Origin: Pararhodonellum marinum
GTDB lineage: Bacteria > Bacteroidota > Bacteroidia > Cytophagales > Cyclobacteriaceae
DNA length: 64,000 bases
NCBI RefSeq assembly: GCF_015354735.1
Contig: NZ_JACEFJ010000002.1
Span: forward strand, 682,001-746,000
Reading direction: 5' to 3'
The translations under genes were made by a program, and so were the position numbers. The notes beneath the pieces were generated by a model. The model was not told the DNA's origin. It ran no database searches and saw only the letters and a program-made list of their open reading frames with translations. Below are positions 26,743 to 35,333 of this stretch, one piece after another. The number at the start of each line of letters is the position of its first letter. Within the stretch, counting starts at the first letter, position 1.

Positions 26743-27576
26743 ATGATCAAATACAAAAATCTCTTGTTTTTTGTCCTCCTGGGAATTCTTTTTACCCTTG
26801 TTTTGCCGGTTAGAGCGCAAAGTGACTTTCCCAATCCTCCCTCTCCGCCGAAACTGGTCAATGATTTTACAAAGACTTTAAGTGCTTCTCAAATCAACCA
26901 ATTGGAAACCAAATTGATGGCCTACAATGATAGTACTTCTACTCAGATCTCTATTGTATTGATTAAATCTGTGGGAATGTATGACATAAGTGACTATGCT
27001 TTTCAGCTTGGAGATAAATGGGGGATAGGTAGAAATGACAAAGACAATGGTGTATTGATCTTGGCCGCCATGGATGACAGAGAGGTTTTTTTGGCAACCG
27101 GATATGGCATGGAAGGTGCTGTGCCGGACGCACTAGCAAAAAGAATCGTAAGTAATCTGATCGTACCGGCTTTCAAAATGGAGGATTACTATGGGGGTCT
27201 GGATAAAGCCACAGATATGATCATCAAATTGGCCTCAGGGGAATATCAGGCGGAGGAAGAAATGGCGTCTGAGGGATATGGGGGGTTGATTTTTCTGTTT
27301 TTGTTCATTGTATTTTTCTTTGTGATCATTCCGATGCTGAGCAAGAAGTCTGGCAATGATAACCACATGGGAGGCAAAGGGGCAGAAGTGGATTGGCTCA
27401 CCACCGTTTTATTGGGTCGAATGCTACAGGGTGGAAAAGGCGGGAAGTATAAGGATTTTTCCTCGGGTAGGGGCTCCTTTGGGGGAGGCTTCGGCGGAGG
27501 ATTTGGCGGGGGTGGTGGTTTCGGCGGCTTCGGAGGTGGAAGTTTCGGAGGTGGTGGAGCTGGTGGCAGCTGGTAA
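26743..27576 (+). CDS. Secreted/membrane TPM-domain protein with Gly-rich tail (YgcG-like)
   Basis: The 277-residue product has a signal peptide ending VRAQ and a TPM domain (about 30-165, LVNDFTKTLSASQINQLE, GIGRNDKDNGVLILAA, ATGYGMEGAVPD). A membrane helix (FLFLFIVFFFVIIP) leads to a tail made almost only of Gly, Phe and Ser. This is the YgcG/BA14k-type layout that often follows lemA. I chose ATG 26743, one base after the previous stop; an earlier in-frame start would remove the signal peptide. Confidence 0.88.
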   Translation: MIKYKNLLFFVLLGILFTLVLPVRAQSDFPNPPSPPKLVNDFTKTLSASQINQLETKLMAYNDSTSTQISIVLIKSVGMYDISDYAFQLGDKWGIGRNDKDNGVLILAAMDDREVFLATGYGMEGAVPDALAKRIVSNLIVPAFKMEDYYGGLDKATDMIIKLASGEYQAEEEMASEGYGGLIFLFLFIVFFFVIIPMLSKKSGNDNHMGGKGAEVDWLTTVLLGRMLQGGKGGKYKDFSSGRGSFGGGFGGGFGGGGGFGGFGGGSFGGGGAGGSW

Positions 27577-27599
27577 GGTTTATAAATTAAAACAATATT

Positions 27600-28064
27600 T
27601 TGCCTAAAATTTTAAAGTTAGTAATCTCTTTTGTTATACCTCAACTGGTTGCAGTTTTGGGAGCTTTGGCGACGTTTTCTTCCGTGGAGACATGGTATCC
27701 TTCCTTGAACAAGCCATTTTTCACTCCACCTTCTTGGCTATTCGGTCCTGTTTGGACCATCCTTTATCTTGCTATGGGATTGGCTGTATGGTTGATTTGG
27801 AATTCCAATCATCCTTTAAAAAAATCTGCATTGATTGCCTTCTGGATCCAACTTGCGTTGAATGCCCTTTGGTCTCCTGCTTTTTTTGGATTGCAGTCTC
27901 CAATTTTGGGCTTGGTGATTATCATACCACTGTGGATTGCCATATTGATATGCATCCGGTTATTTTATCCAATAAAGCGATGGGCGGCATTCATCATGAT
28001 CCCCTATCTGCTATGGATATCTTTTGCTTTGGCTTTGAATGCCGCTATTTGGTTTTTGAATTGA
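27600..28064 (+). CDS. tspO: TspO/MBR family membrane protein
   Basis: The 154-residue protein has five membrane helices and the TspO signatures: WYPSLNKPFFTPPSWLFGPVW, YLAMGLAVWL and NALWSPAFFGLQ. TspO proteins bind porphyrins and related ligands and are linked to stress and tetrapyrrole balance. The start is a TTG at 27600; no in-frame ATG gives the full first helix. It lies 23 bases after the TPM gene, possibly the last gene of that operon. Confidence 0.9.
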   Translation: MPKILKLVISFVIPQLVAVLGALATFSSVETWYPSLNKPFFTPPSWLFGPVWTILYLAMGLAVWLIWNSNHPLKKSALIAFWIQLALNALWSPAFFGLQSPILGLVIIIPLWIAILICIRLFYPIKRWAAFIMIPYLLWISFALALNAAIWFLN

Positions 28065-28122
28065 TTATATTAAAGCAGTTCAAACAACAGGCCTTCAGTG
28101 ATTTTCACCTTTTAAAATATAC

Positions 28123-28869
28123 TTACTGAGGTTTACTGTATGCTTCCTGATACTTAGACCAAACTTCGTAAATGGGATCACCTTTGGAACTTAATCCACT
28201 ATGGTGCCATTTTCCTTCTTTTACTTCAAAGTCAAACTCAAGACTGTCACCTACTCGGTCATTGTCTCTTGAAAAAAATTCAATCTGTTCAGTATACTTG
28301 CCGTTTTCAGCGGTGTAAGAACCACCACCGGTTCCACTAAATTCCTTGGTTTCTGAATTGAAGGCAATCCATTGAAAACGACCACCACTGAGGATTTTGA
28401 CCGTTCTTCTGGCACCCGGCGTCATGCTGCTGATTTCATCGCCTCTTTTTCTACCGGTAATCACCCAATTGCCTGTAAGCTCATCTTTTTGATCTGATAC
28501 CTGCTCCCAAATTTCCACTTTGGTTTGTCCTGAGGTTTCAAGGGACAAAACCATTTTTCCTTCTACCATATCCAGGTTATAAGTGTAGGATTGTCCTACT
28601 TTGTCTTTAGAAGAAGCATTGAAGTCATAGGTTTCAGTGTATTGGGTTCCTTCCAGGGCATACTCACCTCCTCCTGCATTGAGGAATTCATTTTTAGAAG
28701 CTGTTTTTGCACCAAAAGCAAAATAGCCATCTTGATAGGTTTTGATCACCTCCCGGTCTCCAACAGCCTGTCCATCCTGATGGGTAAGTTTCCATGCGCC
28801 GGATAAATCCTGGGCGTGTAGACAAATAGAAATTAAGAAAGCCAATGTGGAGAAGATTGCTTGTTTCAT
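28123..28869 (-). CDS. Secreted protein made of two lipocalin-like repeats, unknown function
   Basis: The start at 28869 gives a signal peptide ending CLHAQ. The mature part is a clear internal duplication: half one (LSGAWKLTHQDG to MVEGKM) and half two (LTGNWVITGRKRG to VKEGKW). They share the order GxW, a GxF motif, GGGxY, YTE, a DxVG motif and EGK. The pattern suggests small beta-barrel modules that could bind a hydrophobic ligand. I do not know the family name. Convergent with tspO. Confidence 0.6.
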   Translation of the reverse strand: MKQAIFSTLAFLISICLHAQDLSGAWKLTHQDGQAVGDREVIKTYQDGYFAFGAKTASKNEFLNAGGGEYALEGTQYTETYDFNASSKDKVGQSYTYNLDMVEGKMVLSLETSGQTKVEIWEQVSDQKDELTGNWVITGRKRGDEISSMTPGARRTVKILSGGRFQWIAFNSETKEFSGTGGGSYTAENGKYTEQIEFFSRDNDRVGDSLEFDFEVKEGKWHHSGLSSKGDPIYEVWSKYQEAYSKPQ

Positions 28870-28930
28870 TATATTATGGAATGATTGGTAATTGTTTACA
28901 ACTAAGTTACAAAATGCAAAGGGGAAAAAA

Positions 28931-29257
28931 ATGAAAAAATACATGATTGGTAAATCCCAAGAGGAAGTTGAATCTCTTCTCCCCAATAGGAAACCTATAC
29001 TAAGCCGATTGGGAGAGAAAAAGATTTGTCTTCTCAGGATAGAGGGTCAATATTTTGCATTTGAGCCTTTTTGCCCGCATAGAGGGGCTGAACTGTCGTC
29101 GGGTTGGCCCAATGCTGAGAAGGAAATAGTCTGTCCGTTGCACAATTACCGCTTTGATCTGCAGACGGGACAGGCCAAAATGGGTGGTTGTGATGACCTG
29201 AAAGTATACCGAACAGAAATTGGAGACGAGGGATTGTTAATTGAGATAGGTCCCTAA
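28931..29257 (+). CDS. Rieske-type [2Fe-2S] ferredoxin
   Basis: The 108-residue protein carries both Rieske boxes: CPHRGAEL (C48, H50) and CPLHNYRFD (C68, H71), which bind a [2Fe-2S] cluster through two Cys and two His. It has no transferase or oxygenase domain, so it is an electron carrier, like those that feed dioxygenases or nitrite reductase. ATG 28931 was chosen for the compact domain; 28892 would add a basic extension. It is divergent from the duplicated secreted protein and overlaps the convergent CsaA gene by four bases. Confidence 0.85.
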   Translation: MKKYMIGKSQEEVESLLPNRKPILSRLGEKKICLLRIEGQYFAFEPFCPHRGAELSSGWPNAEKEIVCPLHNYRFDLQTGQAKMGGCDDLKVYRTEIGDEGLLIEIGP

Positions 29258-29589
29258 AACAACAAACTGCCATTTGGTACTTTGTTATCTGCAGTGGATA
29301 AAATCACGTGACCTTTTTCGTCTTTGAAACCAGTGATCAATACTTCAGAAATAAAATTCGCAATTTGTTTAGGTGCAAAATTACAAACGCAAATCACCTG
29401 TTTTCCCTTGAGATCTTCTATGTCATAGTTTTCAGTGATTTGAGCAGAGGAATTTTTTATCCCAATTTCTCCTAAATCTACCTGTAGCTTAAAAGCTGGT
29501 TTTCTGGCTTTCTCAAAAGTTTCGGCATGGATGATGGTGCCGATTCTTAACTCAAGTTTTTGAAAATCAGAGAAGTCTATCGTTTGCAT
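29254..29589 (-). CDS. CsaA-like tRNA-binding-domain protein
   Basis: The 111-residue product begins QTIDFSDFQKLELRIGTII and has KLQVDLGEIGIKNSSAQIT, KQVICVCNFAPKQIANFISEVL and the VPNGSLLF end, all typical of the small OB-fold CsaA family. CsaA has been proposed as a secretion-related chaperone in Bacillus, and the fold binds tRNA in larger proteins. The function here is inferred. ATG at 29589-29587 gives the standard domain start. Confidence 0.88.
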   Translation of the reverse strand: MQTIDFSDFQKLELRIGTIIHAETFEKARKPAFKLQVDLGEIGIKNSSAQITENYDIEDLKGKQVICVCNFAPKQIANFISEVLITGFKDEKGHVILSTADNKVPNGSLLF

Positions 29590-29667
29590 TGGAGTGATTA
29601 TTTTAATACTTTTGAAACAAAGCTGACTCAATTCCGTTAATTAAAAGTCAACCTAACACTTATAATC

Positions 29668-30051
29668 ATGGATACTTTTATGAAATTTGTAGGAAACTCT
29701 GCCAAAGCAATCATTTTTACGTTTTTTTGTGGGGTTTTTATAAGTTTCAGTGCCTATTCTCAAGATGAAAAAGATAAAAATTTCCCAGAGGTTGACAAAG
29801 AAGAAGGTGTAATTTCTTCCTATGAAAATCCTGGAGAACCATTGTTGGAGTATTCCGTTGCACCATCCAAAAATTCAAAAGAATCCGTCAATGTCAAGGT
29901 AGATAATGCTCCAAAGAAAGAAAATCAAATTTACCGTCAAGGGAATGACAAAGAAATAGTGAAAAAGGAAAACGTATCCACCTTATCTTTTAATTTATTC
30001 ATTTACATCATGGATAAATTTAAAGAAGATCAGAAGCAAGGTGTAGAGTAG
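29668..30051 (+). CDS. Small exported protein of unknown function
   Basis: This 127-residue product has a signal peptide ending AYSQ and then a strongly charged, low-complexity stretch rich in Lys, Glu and Asn. A short hydrophobic segment (STLSFNLFIYIMDKF) lies near the end. I do not recognise a domain. It is convergent with the HisA-like gene, with only nine bases between stops. Confidence 0.5.
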   Translation: MDTFMKFVGNSAKAIIFTFFCGVFISFSAYSQDEKDKNFPEVDKEEGVISSYENPGEPLLEYSVAPSKNSKESVNVKVDNAPKKENQIYRQGNDKEIVKKENVSTLSFNLFIYIMDKFKEDQKQGVE

Positions 30052-30060
30052 AAATTTTAT

Positions 30061-30789
30061 TTAGGCAAATTCTTTTAACTCTTCTAATTTAATTTTCCCT
30101 TCATAAAAGGCTTTCCCGAATACGACTCCCCTAACACCTATTTCTTTCAATTTTTTGAAGTCATCGGTATTTCTCACTCCGCCACTTGCAATTAGATTAA
30201 GGCTGGGAAATCTTTCCAGCACTTCTTTGTACAGTTCCAGATTCGGTCCTTCCATAACACCGTCTCTGGATACATCAGAACATTTCAGATATTTCAGCCC
30301 TCGATCATAAAAGTATTCAATGTGTTCGAAGAGATCTATATCCGTTTTTTTAAGCCATCCTTTTATTTTTATCTTATGGTCTGCAGGATTGGTATCGGCA
30401 GCAAGATTAATCTTTTCTCTACCATAGGAGACCATCCATTGGGTAAATTTTTCTGGAGATTTGGCAGCCACTGATGCTGCAGTAATGGTTTTGGCACCAT
30501 GTTCAAAACATTTGATCACATCACCGTCTGTAGTCACTCCGCCAGTAAAGTCCACCGATAAGTTGGTGTATCCCGAGATGGTTTCTAAGATATGGTAGTT
30601 TTTGGGTTCTCCTCTTCTGGCTCCATCGAGGTCTACAAGATGGAGTCTTTTGATCCCATTATCTTCAAAAGCTTGGGCAATGGCCAGGGGATTGTGAGAG
30701 ATCACTTCTTCAGTCGAAAAATCTCCTCTTTTTAACCGGACACATTTCCCGTTAATAATCCATATAGATGGTATTATTTCAAATGTCAT
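30061..30789 (-). CDS. HisA-like TIM-barrel protein lacking the first catalytic Asp
   Basis: The 242-residue product follows HisA (ProFAR isomerase, histidine biosynthesis) along its length: GKCVRLKRGDF, LHLVDLDGA, SDVSRDGVMEGPN, IASGGV and RGVVFGKAFYEGK. HisA uses two aspartates. The first, in the PAIDxxDG motif, is Trp10 here (SIWIINGK), and the next Asp is Asn. The second catalytic Asp (D132) is kept. The usual ICTDI is KCSDV. The gene stands alone with no other his gene nearby. It may be a paralogue with a changed role. The reading of Trp10 (TGG) was checked on the DNA. Confidence 0.7.
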   Translation of the reverse strand: MTFEIIPSIWIINGKCVRLKRGDFSTEEVISHNPLAIAQAFEDNGIKRLHLVDLDGARRGEPKNYHILETISGYTNLSVDFTGGVTTDGDVIKCFEHGAKTITAASVAAKSPEKFTQWMVSYGREKINLAADTNPADHKIKIKGWLKKTDIDLFEHIEYFYDRGLKYLKCSDVSRDGVMEGPNLELYKEVLERFPSLNLIASGGVRNTDDFKKLKEIGVRGVVFGKAFYEGKIKLEELKEFA

Positions 30790-31083
30790 TTCTGTAAAAT
30801 TACATGCATGGATGAAAGGTGAATATCAGATAAGAAGCGAAAAGCAAAATAAAATCGGATTTATGCTCTCCTTCCATTGGGAATCCCATCTCTGACATTT
30901 AAAGATAATACATGAAAGTTTGATTTAATAATCCTCTCAAAAATTGTTTGAACTTTTCGTGGATTCGGCTAACCAAATAAATGGCCTAAACGGTCTTTAA
31001 TGCCCTTTTTTAGACAATACATGTGTTGTTTCGATCTTGATAGTTAGGAGGTTAGGTTAAATTATAATAAAATCTACAAAAAA

Positions 31084-33903
31084 TCAGCTCATCATAGATT
31101 CACGTAAGTATTTGGCCGTATGGTTGTCTGGAATGGTTTTCAAGTCTTCCGGCGTGCCCTCAAAAGTAATTTGTCCACCATTTTCTCCTCCTTCCGGGCC
31201 TAAATCGATTACCCAGTCAGCAGATTTGATCACCTCGGTATTGTGCTCGATAATGATGACCGAATGGCCTTGCTCAATGAGCGCATTGATCGAATACAGG
31301 AGTTTTTTAATGTCGTGAAAATGGAGTCCTGTGGTTGGTTCGTCAAATATAAAGAGAATATGGTCCTGTCCTTTGTTGTTGTTTTTCCCCAAAAAGGAGG
31401 CCAACTTGACCCTTTGGGCTTCTCCCCCGCTGAGTGTGTTGGAAGATTGGCCCATGCCAATGTAACCCAATCCTACTTCCTGCAAGGGCATCAGTTTATG
31501 GGTGATGGCAGATTTGTTTTTGAAGAATTCCAAAGCTTCGTCAATGGTCATATCTAGGATATCTGAAATGTCTTTGTCTTGGTATTTTACATCCAAGATC
31601 TCATTTTTAAACCTTTTTCCTTTACAGGATTCACAGGTAAGGAAAATGTCAGCCATAAACTGCATCTCAATTTTCTGGGTTCCCTCGCCTTGACAGGCCT
31701 CGCATCTTCCTCCATCTACGTTGAAGCTGAAAAAAGCTGGTTTGTAACCTCTTTGTTTGGAAAGAGGAAGTTCCGAATATAGGCTTCTGATGGCATCATA
31801 GGCTTTCACATAGGTGACTGGATTGGATCGGCTTGACTTCCCGATGGGGTTTTGATCCACAAATTCCACCTGGGTGATCGACTTGTAATCCCCTTCTAGT
31901 CGGTCATATTTGCCAGTTTCATCTATGATGTTACCATACACTTTGCCTAAGGCTGGATACAGCACCTTTTTGATCAAAGTTGATTTACCGGAACCGCTCA
32001 CCCCTGTCACAACGGTAAGGGTATGCAGAGGGATCTTCACTTGAAGGTTTTTGAGGTTGTTTTCCCGCGCCCCCTTGATCAGGATGCTGTCTTTCCACTT
32101 CCTGTTTCGTTTCTTCAGGTTGATATGCTCCTCTCCCTTTAAGTATTGTGCTGTGTAAGAATTCCCGGCTATCAAGAGTTCTTCAAGGCTTCCCTGGAAA
32201 ACCAATTCACCACCATGCACACCGGCTTCTGGCCCGATGTCCAGAATTTGATCTGCAGCTTTCATGATTTTTTCCTCATGTTCTACCACTATCACTGTAT
32301 TTCCCAAATCCCGTAAAGCATTCAACACCACGATAAGTCGATCTGTATCTCTTGGATGAAGTCCAATACTTGGTTCATCCAATATATACATAGATCCCAC
32401 CAAGGCACTTCCCAGTGAGGTGGCCAGTTTGATGCGCTGATATTCCCCGCCTGAGAGAGAAGAAGTAAGGCGATTGAGGGTCAGATAACCCAAGCCTACC
32501 TTTTCCATATACTCCAGCCTATTGATGATTTCCTTGAGCAAGCGGTTGGCAATTTTTTGCTCCTCGGGGGTTAGGTTGATGTGCTGAAAAAAAGAAAGGG
32601 CCTTATCCAATGGCATTAACACCACATCGGTAATGGATTTCCCGTCTACTTTTACATAATTGGCGTCTTTTCTTAATCGGGTGCCTTTACAATCAGGACA
32701 GGTTGTTCTTCCCCTAAATCTGGACAACATGACCCGATATTGGATTTTATGGGTTTTACTTTGAAGGTGGGCAAAAAATTCATTCAAACCTTTAAAATAC
32801 TCATTGCCATCCCATAAAAGTGATTGGTGCGCCTCATCCAAATCCTCATAAGGTCTATGGATAGGAAAATCGAAACGAATGCCGTTTTTTAATAGTGGTT
32901 CCAGCCATTTACGGGTAGTTTCCCCACGCCAGGGAGCGATGGCCCCTTCGTAAATTGACATGGATTTGTCTGGTATCACCAAATCGGGATCTATTCCCAA
33001 TACAGATCCGAAACCCTCACAGGTTTTGCAGGCACCGTAAGGATTATTGAAGGTAAAGAAATTTACACTGGGCAATTCAAAACTAATCCCGTCTAGCTCA
33101 AATCTATCTGAAAAGGTTTTTTCTGCCTTATCTGGGACAATGATGTGACAGTCCCCATGACCTTCAAAGAAAGCAGTCTGAACGGAGTCTGATATTCGGA
33201 ATAGATTGTCCTCATCTTCCATCCTGACAACAGCCCGATCGATCAGGATGTCCATATTTCCATCTGGTACTTCCCCATTAGCCAAAAGGTCTTCTACAAA
33301 GTAAGCCTCGCCATTGATCATGATCCTGGAAAACCCTTTTCCCAGCAAAACTTCAAGTTCTTGGGTGATGTTCCGATGGTCTGCTACCTGTAGCGGACAG
33401 CTGATCATTACTTTCTCTCCTTCTTCAAATCCATGAATGTAATCCACCACATCCGTTACAGTGTGGTGTTTCACTTCTTCGCCACTTATGGGGGAGAAAG
33501 TACGACCTATCCTGCTGAAAAAAAGCTTTAAATAATCATAAATTTCGGTCGTGGTTCCTACTGTTGATCTAGGGTTTTTGGAGGTCACTTTTTGTTGAAT
33601 GGCAATGGCTGGCGAAATGCCTTTGATGTATTCCACATCAGGTTTTTCCATCCTGCCCAAGAATTGTCTGGCGTATGAACTCAAGCTTTCTACATACATC
33701 CTTTGTCCTTCTGCAAAGAGGGTGTCAAAAGCCAATGAAGATTTTCCAGATCCGGAAAGACCTGTTACAACAATTAATTTATTCCTTGGAATGGCTACAC
33801 TCAGGTTTTTTAAGTTATTGACCTTCGCATTTTTAATGATAATGAATTGTTTAGGATCTAGATCTTCCCAATTTTTTACCTTCGATTCTTGGATTTCATT
33901 CAT
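31084..33903 (-). CDS. uvrA: UvrA, excinuclease ABC damage-recognition ATPase
   Basis: The 939-residue protein is full length. It has two ABC modules: Walker A GLSGSGKSS near the N-terminus and GVSGSGKST in the second half. Signature motifs are SSLSGGEYQRIKLA and NTLSGGEAQRVKLA, with Walker B ILDEPSIGLHP and IFDEPTTGLHF. Zinc modules show CKTCEGFGS, CPDCKGTRL, CEACQGEGT and CESCKGKRF. UvrA loads UvrB on bulky lesions in nucleotide excision repair. I chose ATG 33903 (MNEIQESK); 33921 would add six residues. No uvrB is in the window. Confidence 0.96.
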   Translation of the reverse strand: MNEIQESKVKNWEDLDPKQFIIIKNAKVNNLKNLSVAIPRNKLIVVTGLSGSGKSSLAFDTLFAEGQRMYVESLSSYARQFLGRMEKPDVEYIKGISPAIAIQQKVTSKNPRSTVGTTTEIYDYLKLFFSRIGRTFSPISGEEVKHHTVTDVVDYIHGFEEGEKVMISCPLQVADHRNITQELEVLLGKGFSRIMINGEAYFVEDLLANGEVPDGNMDILIDRAVVRMEDEDNLFRISDSVQTAFFEGHGDCHIIVPDKAEKTFSDRFELDGISFELPSVNFFTFNNPYGACKTCEGFGSVLGIDPDLVIPDKSMSIYEGAIAPWRGETTRKWLEPLLKNGIRFDFPIHRPYEDLDEAHQSLLWDGNEYFKGLNEFFAHLQSKTHKIQYRVMLSRFRGRTTCPDCKGTRLRKDANYVKVDGKSITDVVLMPLDKALSFFQHINLTPEEQKIANRLLKEIINRLEYMEKVGLGYLTLNRLTSSLSGGEYQRIKLATSLGSALVGSMYILDEPSIGLHPRDTDRLIVVLNALRDLGNTVIVVEHEEKIMKAADQILDIGPEAGVHGGELVFQGSLEELLIAGNSYTAQYLKGEEHINLKKRNRKWKDSILIKGARENNLKNLQVKIPLHTLTVVTGVSGSGKSTLIKKVLYPALGKVYGNIIDETGKYDRLEGDYKSITQVEFVDQNPIGKSSRSNPVTYVKAYDAIRSLYSELPLSKQRGYKPAFFSFNVDGGRCEACQGEGTQKIEMQFMADIFLTCESCKGKRFKNEILDVKYQDKDISDILDMTIDEALEFFKNKSAITHKLMPLQEVGLGYIGMGQSSNTLSGGEAQRVKLASFLGKNNNKGQDHILFIFDEPTTGLHFHDIKKLLYSINALIEQGHSVIIIEHNTEVIKSADWVIDLGPEGGENGGQITFEGTPEDLKTIPDNHTAKYLRESMMS

Positions 33904-34309
33904 GACGCGCAAAGTTATCAAGAGAACAGCGTATATGGTAATTTGTTGACAATAAAGTATAACAGTATGGAATGTGATTTAGGTTCTTTTGTCATAAAAA
34001 TCCAATATATGAGATAACATAATTTGATATATTACGTTTTTTTAAAGTGAGTTAATTTTTTTTGGCACTTGATTTGTTTTATTTTTTTCACAATAAATAC
34101 TTAAAACAGTATTTTATTCTATATTTTTTGAATTTTCAAAATACGTTTTTCGTTTAATTTGTTTTTTCAAGGAAGGAATAGGAAAAAAATTTTTGGATTG
34201 ATTGCTTGATATGCTGGATTTTGATACATTTGAATATACAGATATGTTTCATTCTAAAATATTTCACAATATGGCATAAACCTCTACGTTATTTAAAAGT
34301 CAATTATTT
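33904..34309. other. AT-rich divergent promoter region between uvrA and the sigma factor gene
   Basis: About 406 bases of very AT-rich DNA lie between divergent genes and contain no ORF of note. One plausible sigma factor promoter is listed separately. Confidence 0.5.
34202..34232 (+). promoter_or_regulatory. Candidate Bacteroidota-type promoter for the ECF sigma gene
   Basis: tacatttg (34,225-34,232) matches the Bacteroidota -7 consensus TAnnTTTG. A TTG at 34,202-34,204 lies about 20 bases upstream, near the expected -33 position. The predicted leader is about 70 bases. The -33 match is partial. Confidence 0.35.
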
Positions 34310-34912
34310 ATGAGTAAGAGGGTAGGACCTAAGGACAGTGAACTGATCAATCAGTATAGAAACGGAAGTGAAGTTGCCTTTGAAGCGCTGGTTGATAAGT
34401 ACAAATCCAAAGTGTATACGACAATTTATATGATTGTCAAAGATAGAGGCGTTGCCGAAGACCTGTTACAAGATGTTTTCGTGAAAGTAGTACATACTTT
34501 AAATGCTGACGGTTATAATGAAGAGGGTAAGTTTCAGCCTTGGTTGATGCGAATCGCCCATAACTTGGCCATTGATCATTTCAGGAAAATGAAGCGCTAT
34601 CCCACCATTGTCATGGAGGATGGGGGCAACATTTTCAACACGTTGAAATTTTCTGAGGAAACCATAGAAGACCAAAGGGTCAAAGAAGAGACCCATGACT
34701 TGGTCAAGCAATTGATAGAAGGATTGCCTGAATCCCAAAAAGAGGTCCTTATTATGAGGCATTATATGGATTTGAGTTTTCAGGAAATTGCTGAACAAAC
34801 AGGGGTGAGTATCAATACCGCTCTGGGACGCATGAGGTATGCGTTGATCAACATGAGGAAAAAACTGAAACAAATAAATGTAGCCTATGACAAAATCTTT
34901 TACCCAAAATGA
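34310..34912 (+). CDS. ECF-type RNA polymerase sigma-70 factor
   Basis: The 200-residue protein has sigma region 2 (GSEVAFEALVDKYKSKVY, GVAEDLLQDVFVKV, FQPWLMRIAHNLAIDHFRK) and region 4 (LPESQKEVLIMRHYMDLSFQEIAE, SINTALGRMRYALINMR). It has no region 1.1 or 3, as expected for the ECF group. Its 3' end overlaps the next small gene by 26 bases. No conventional anti-sigma factor with a membrane helix follows. The regulon is unknown. Confidence 0.92.
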   Translation: MSKRVGPKDSELINQYRNGSEVAFEALVDKYKSKVYTTIYMIVKDRGVAEDLLQDVFVKVVHTLNADGYNEEGKFQPWLMRIAHNLAIDHFRKMKRYPTIVMEDGGNIFNTLKFSEETIEDQRVKEETHDLVKQLIEGLPESQKEVLIMRHYMDLSFQEIAEQTGVSINTALGRMRYALINMRKKLKQINVAYDKIFYPK

Positions 34913-35123
34913 CCTGATAAGGTATATTTATCAGGAAATGAATGATGGGGAGAGTGATAATTTAGTGCAGGCCTTGCGAGAGAACAGTTCTCTGATGCAA
35001 GATTATCTTGATATGCTGAGCACAATTGAACACATCAATCAAATCATCCTCCATCCATCTGAAAAAGTAGTAAGAGCCATCAAAAAGAGGTTTAAATCTA
35101 CCGGATTACAAAGCGTTTCATAA
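34887..35123 (+). CDS. Small protein overlapping the ECF sigma gene, possible sigma partner
   Basis: The 78-residue acidic-to-basic protein reads LIRYIYQEMNDGESDNLVQALRE, then QDYLDMLSTIEHINQ. This helical pattern resembles the N-terminal sigma-binding segment of anti-sigma factors. There is no zinc motif, membrane helix or signal. It starts inside the sigma gene in another frame and is followed by a strong terminator, so the two form a closed operon. A sigma-regulating role is inferred from position and helix pattern only. A small RNA polymerase-binding protein is another option. Confidence 0.6.
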   Translation: MTKSFTQNDLIRYIYQEMNDGESDNLVQALRENSSLMQDYLDMLSTIEHINQIILHPSEKVVRAIKKRFKSTGLQSVS

Positions 35124-35141
35124 CCTTACAATAAGGTTCAC

Positions 35142-35183
35142 CCGAAGATCAGGTTTGCATAACAGGATCTTCGGTTTTTTTTT
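35142..35183 (+). terminator. Rho-independent terminator of the sigma factor operon
   Basis: The stem ccgaagatc (35,142-35,150) / gatcttcgg (35,166-35,174) has a 15-base loop and is followed by nine T's. A second short hairpin, aacctta/taaggtt, lies at 35,122-35,138 right at the stop codon. Confidence 0.88.
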
Positions 35184-35333
35184 GGCCAGTCTATTCATAA
35201 GGCACTATAGTGTGGGTAAATATTTAAAGAAAAATCAGCCTTTTTGGTAGGGTTTTACAATCTCCCTTGAAGGATGATGAAAAAGTAAAGTGAACCTAAG
35301 CGTGCCATCTTCTCTTGGATGCTCAATCTCGAG

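Noticed and set aside
35122-35138. Short hairpin aacctta/taaggtt as a separate terminator
   Set aside because: It has no T-tract; the strong terminator is the next hairpin at 35,142-35,183.
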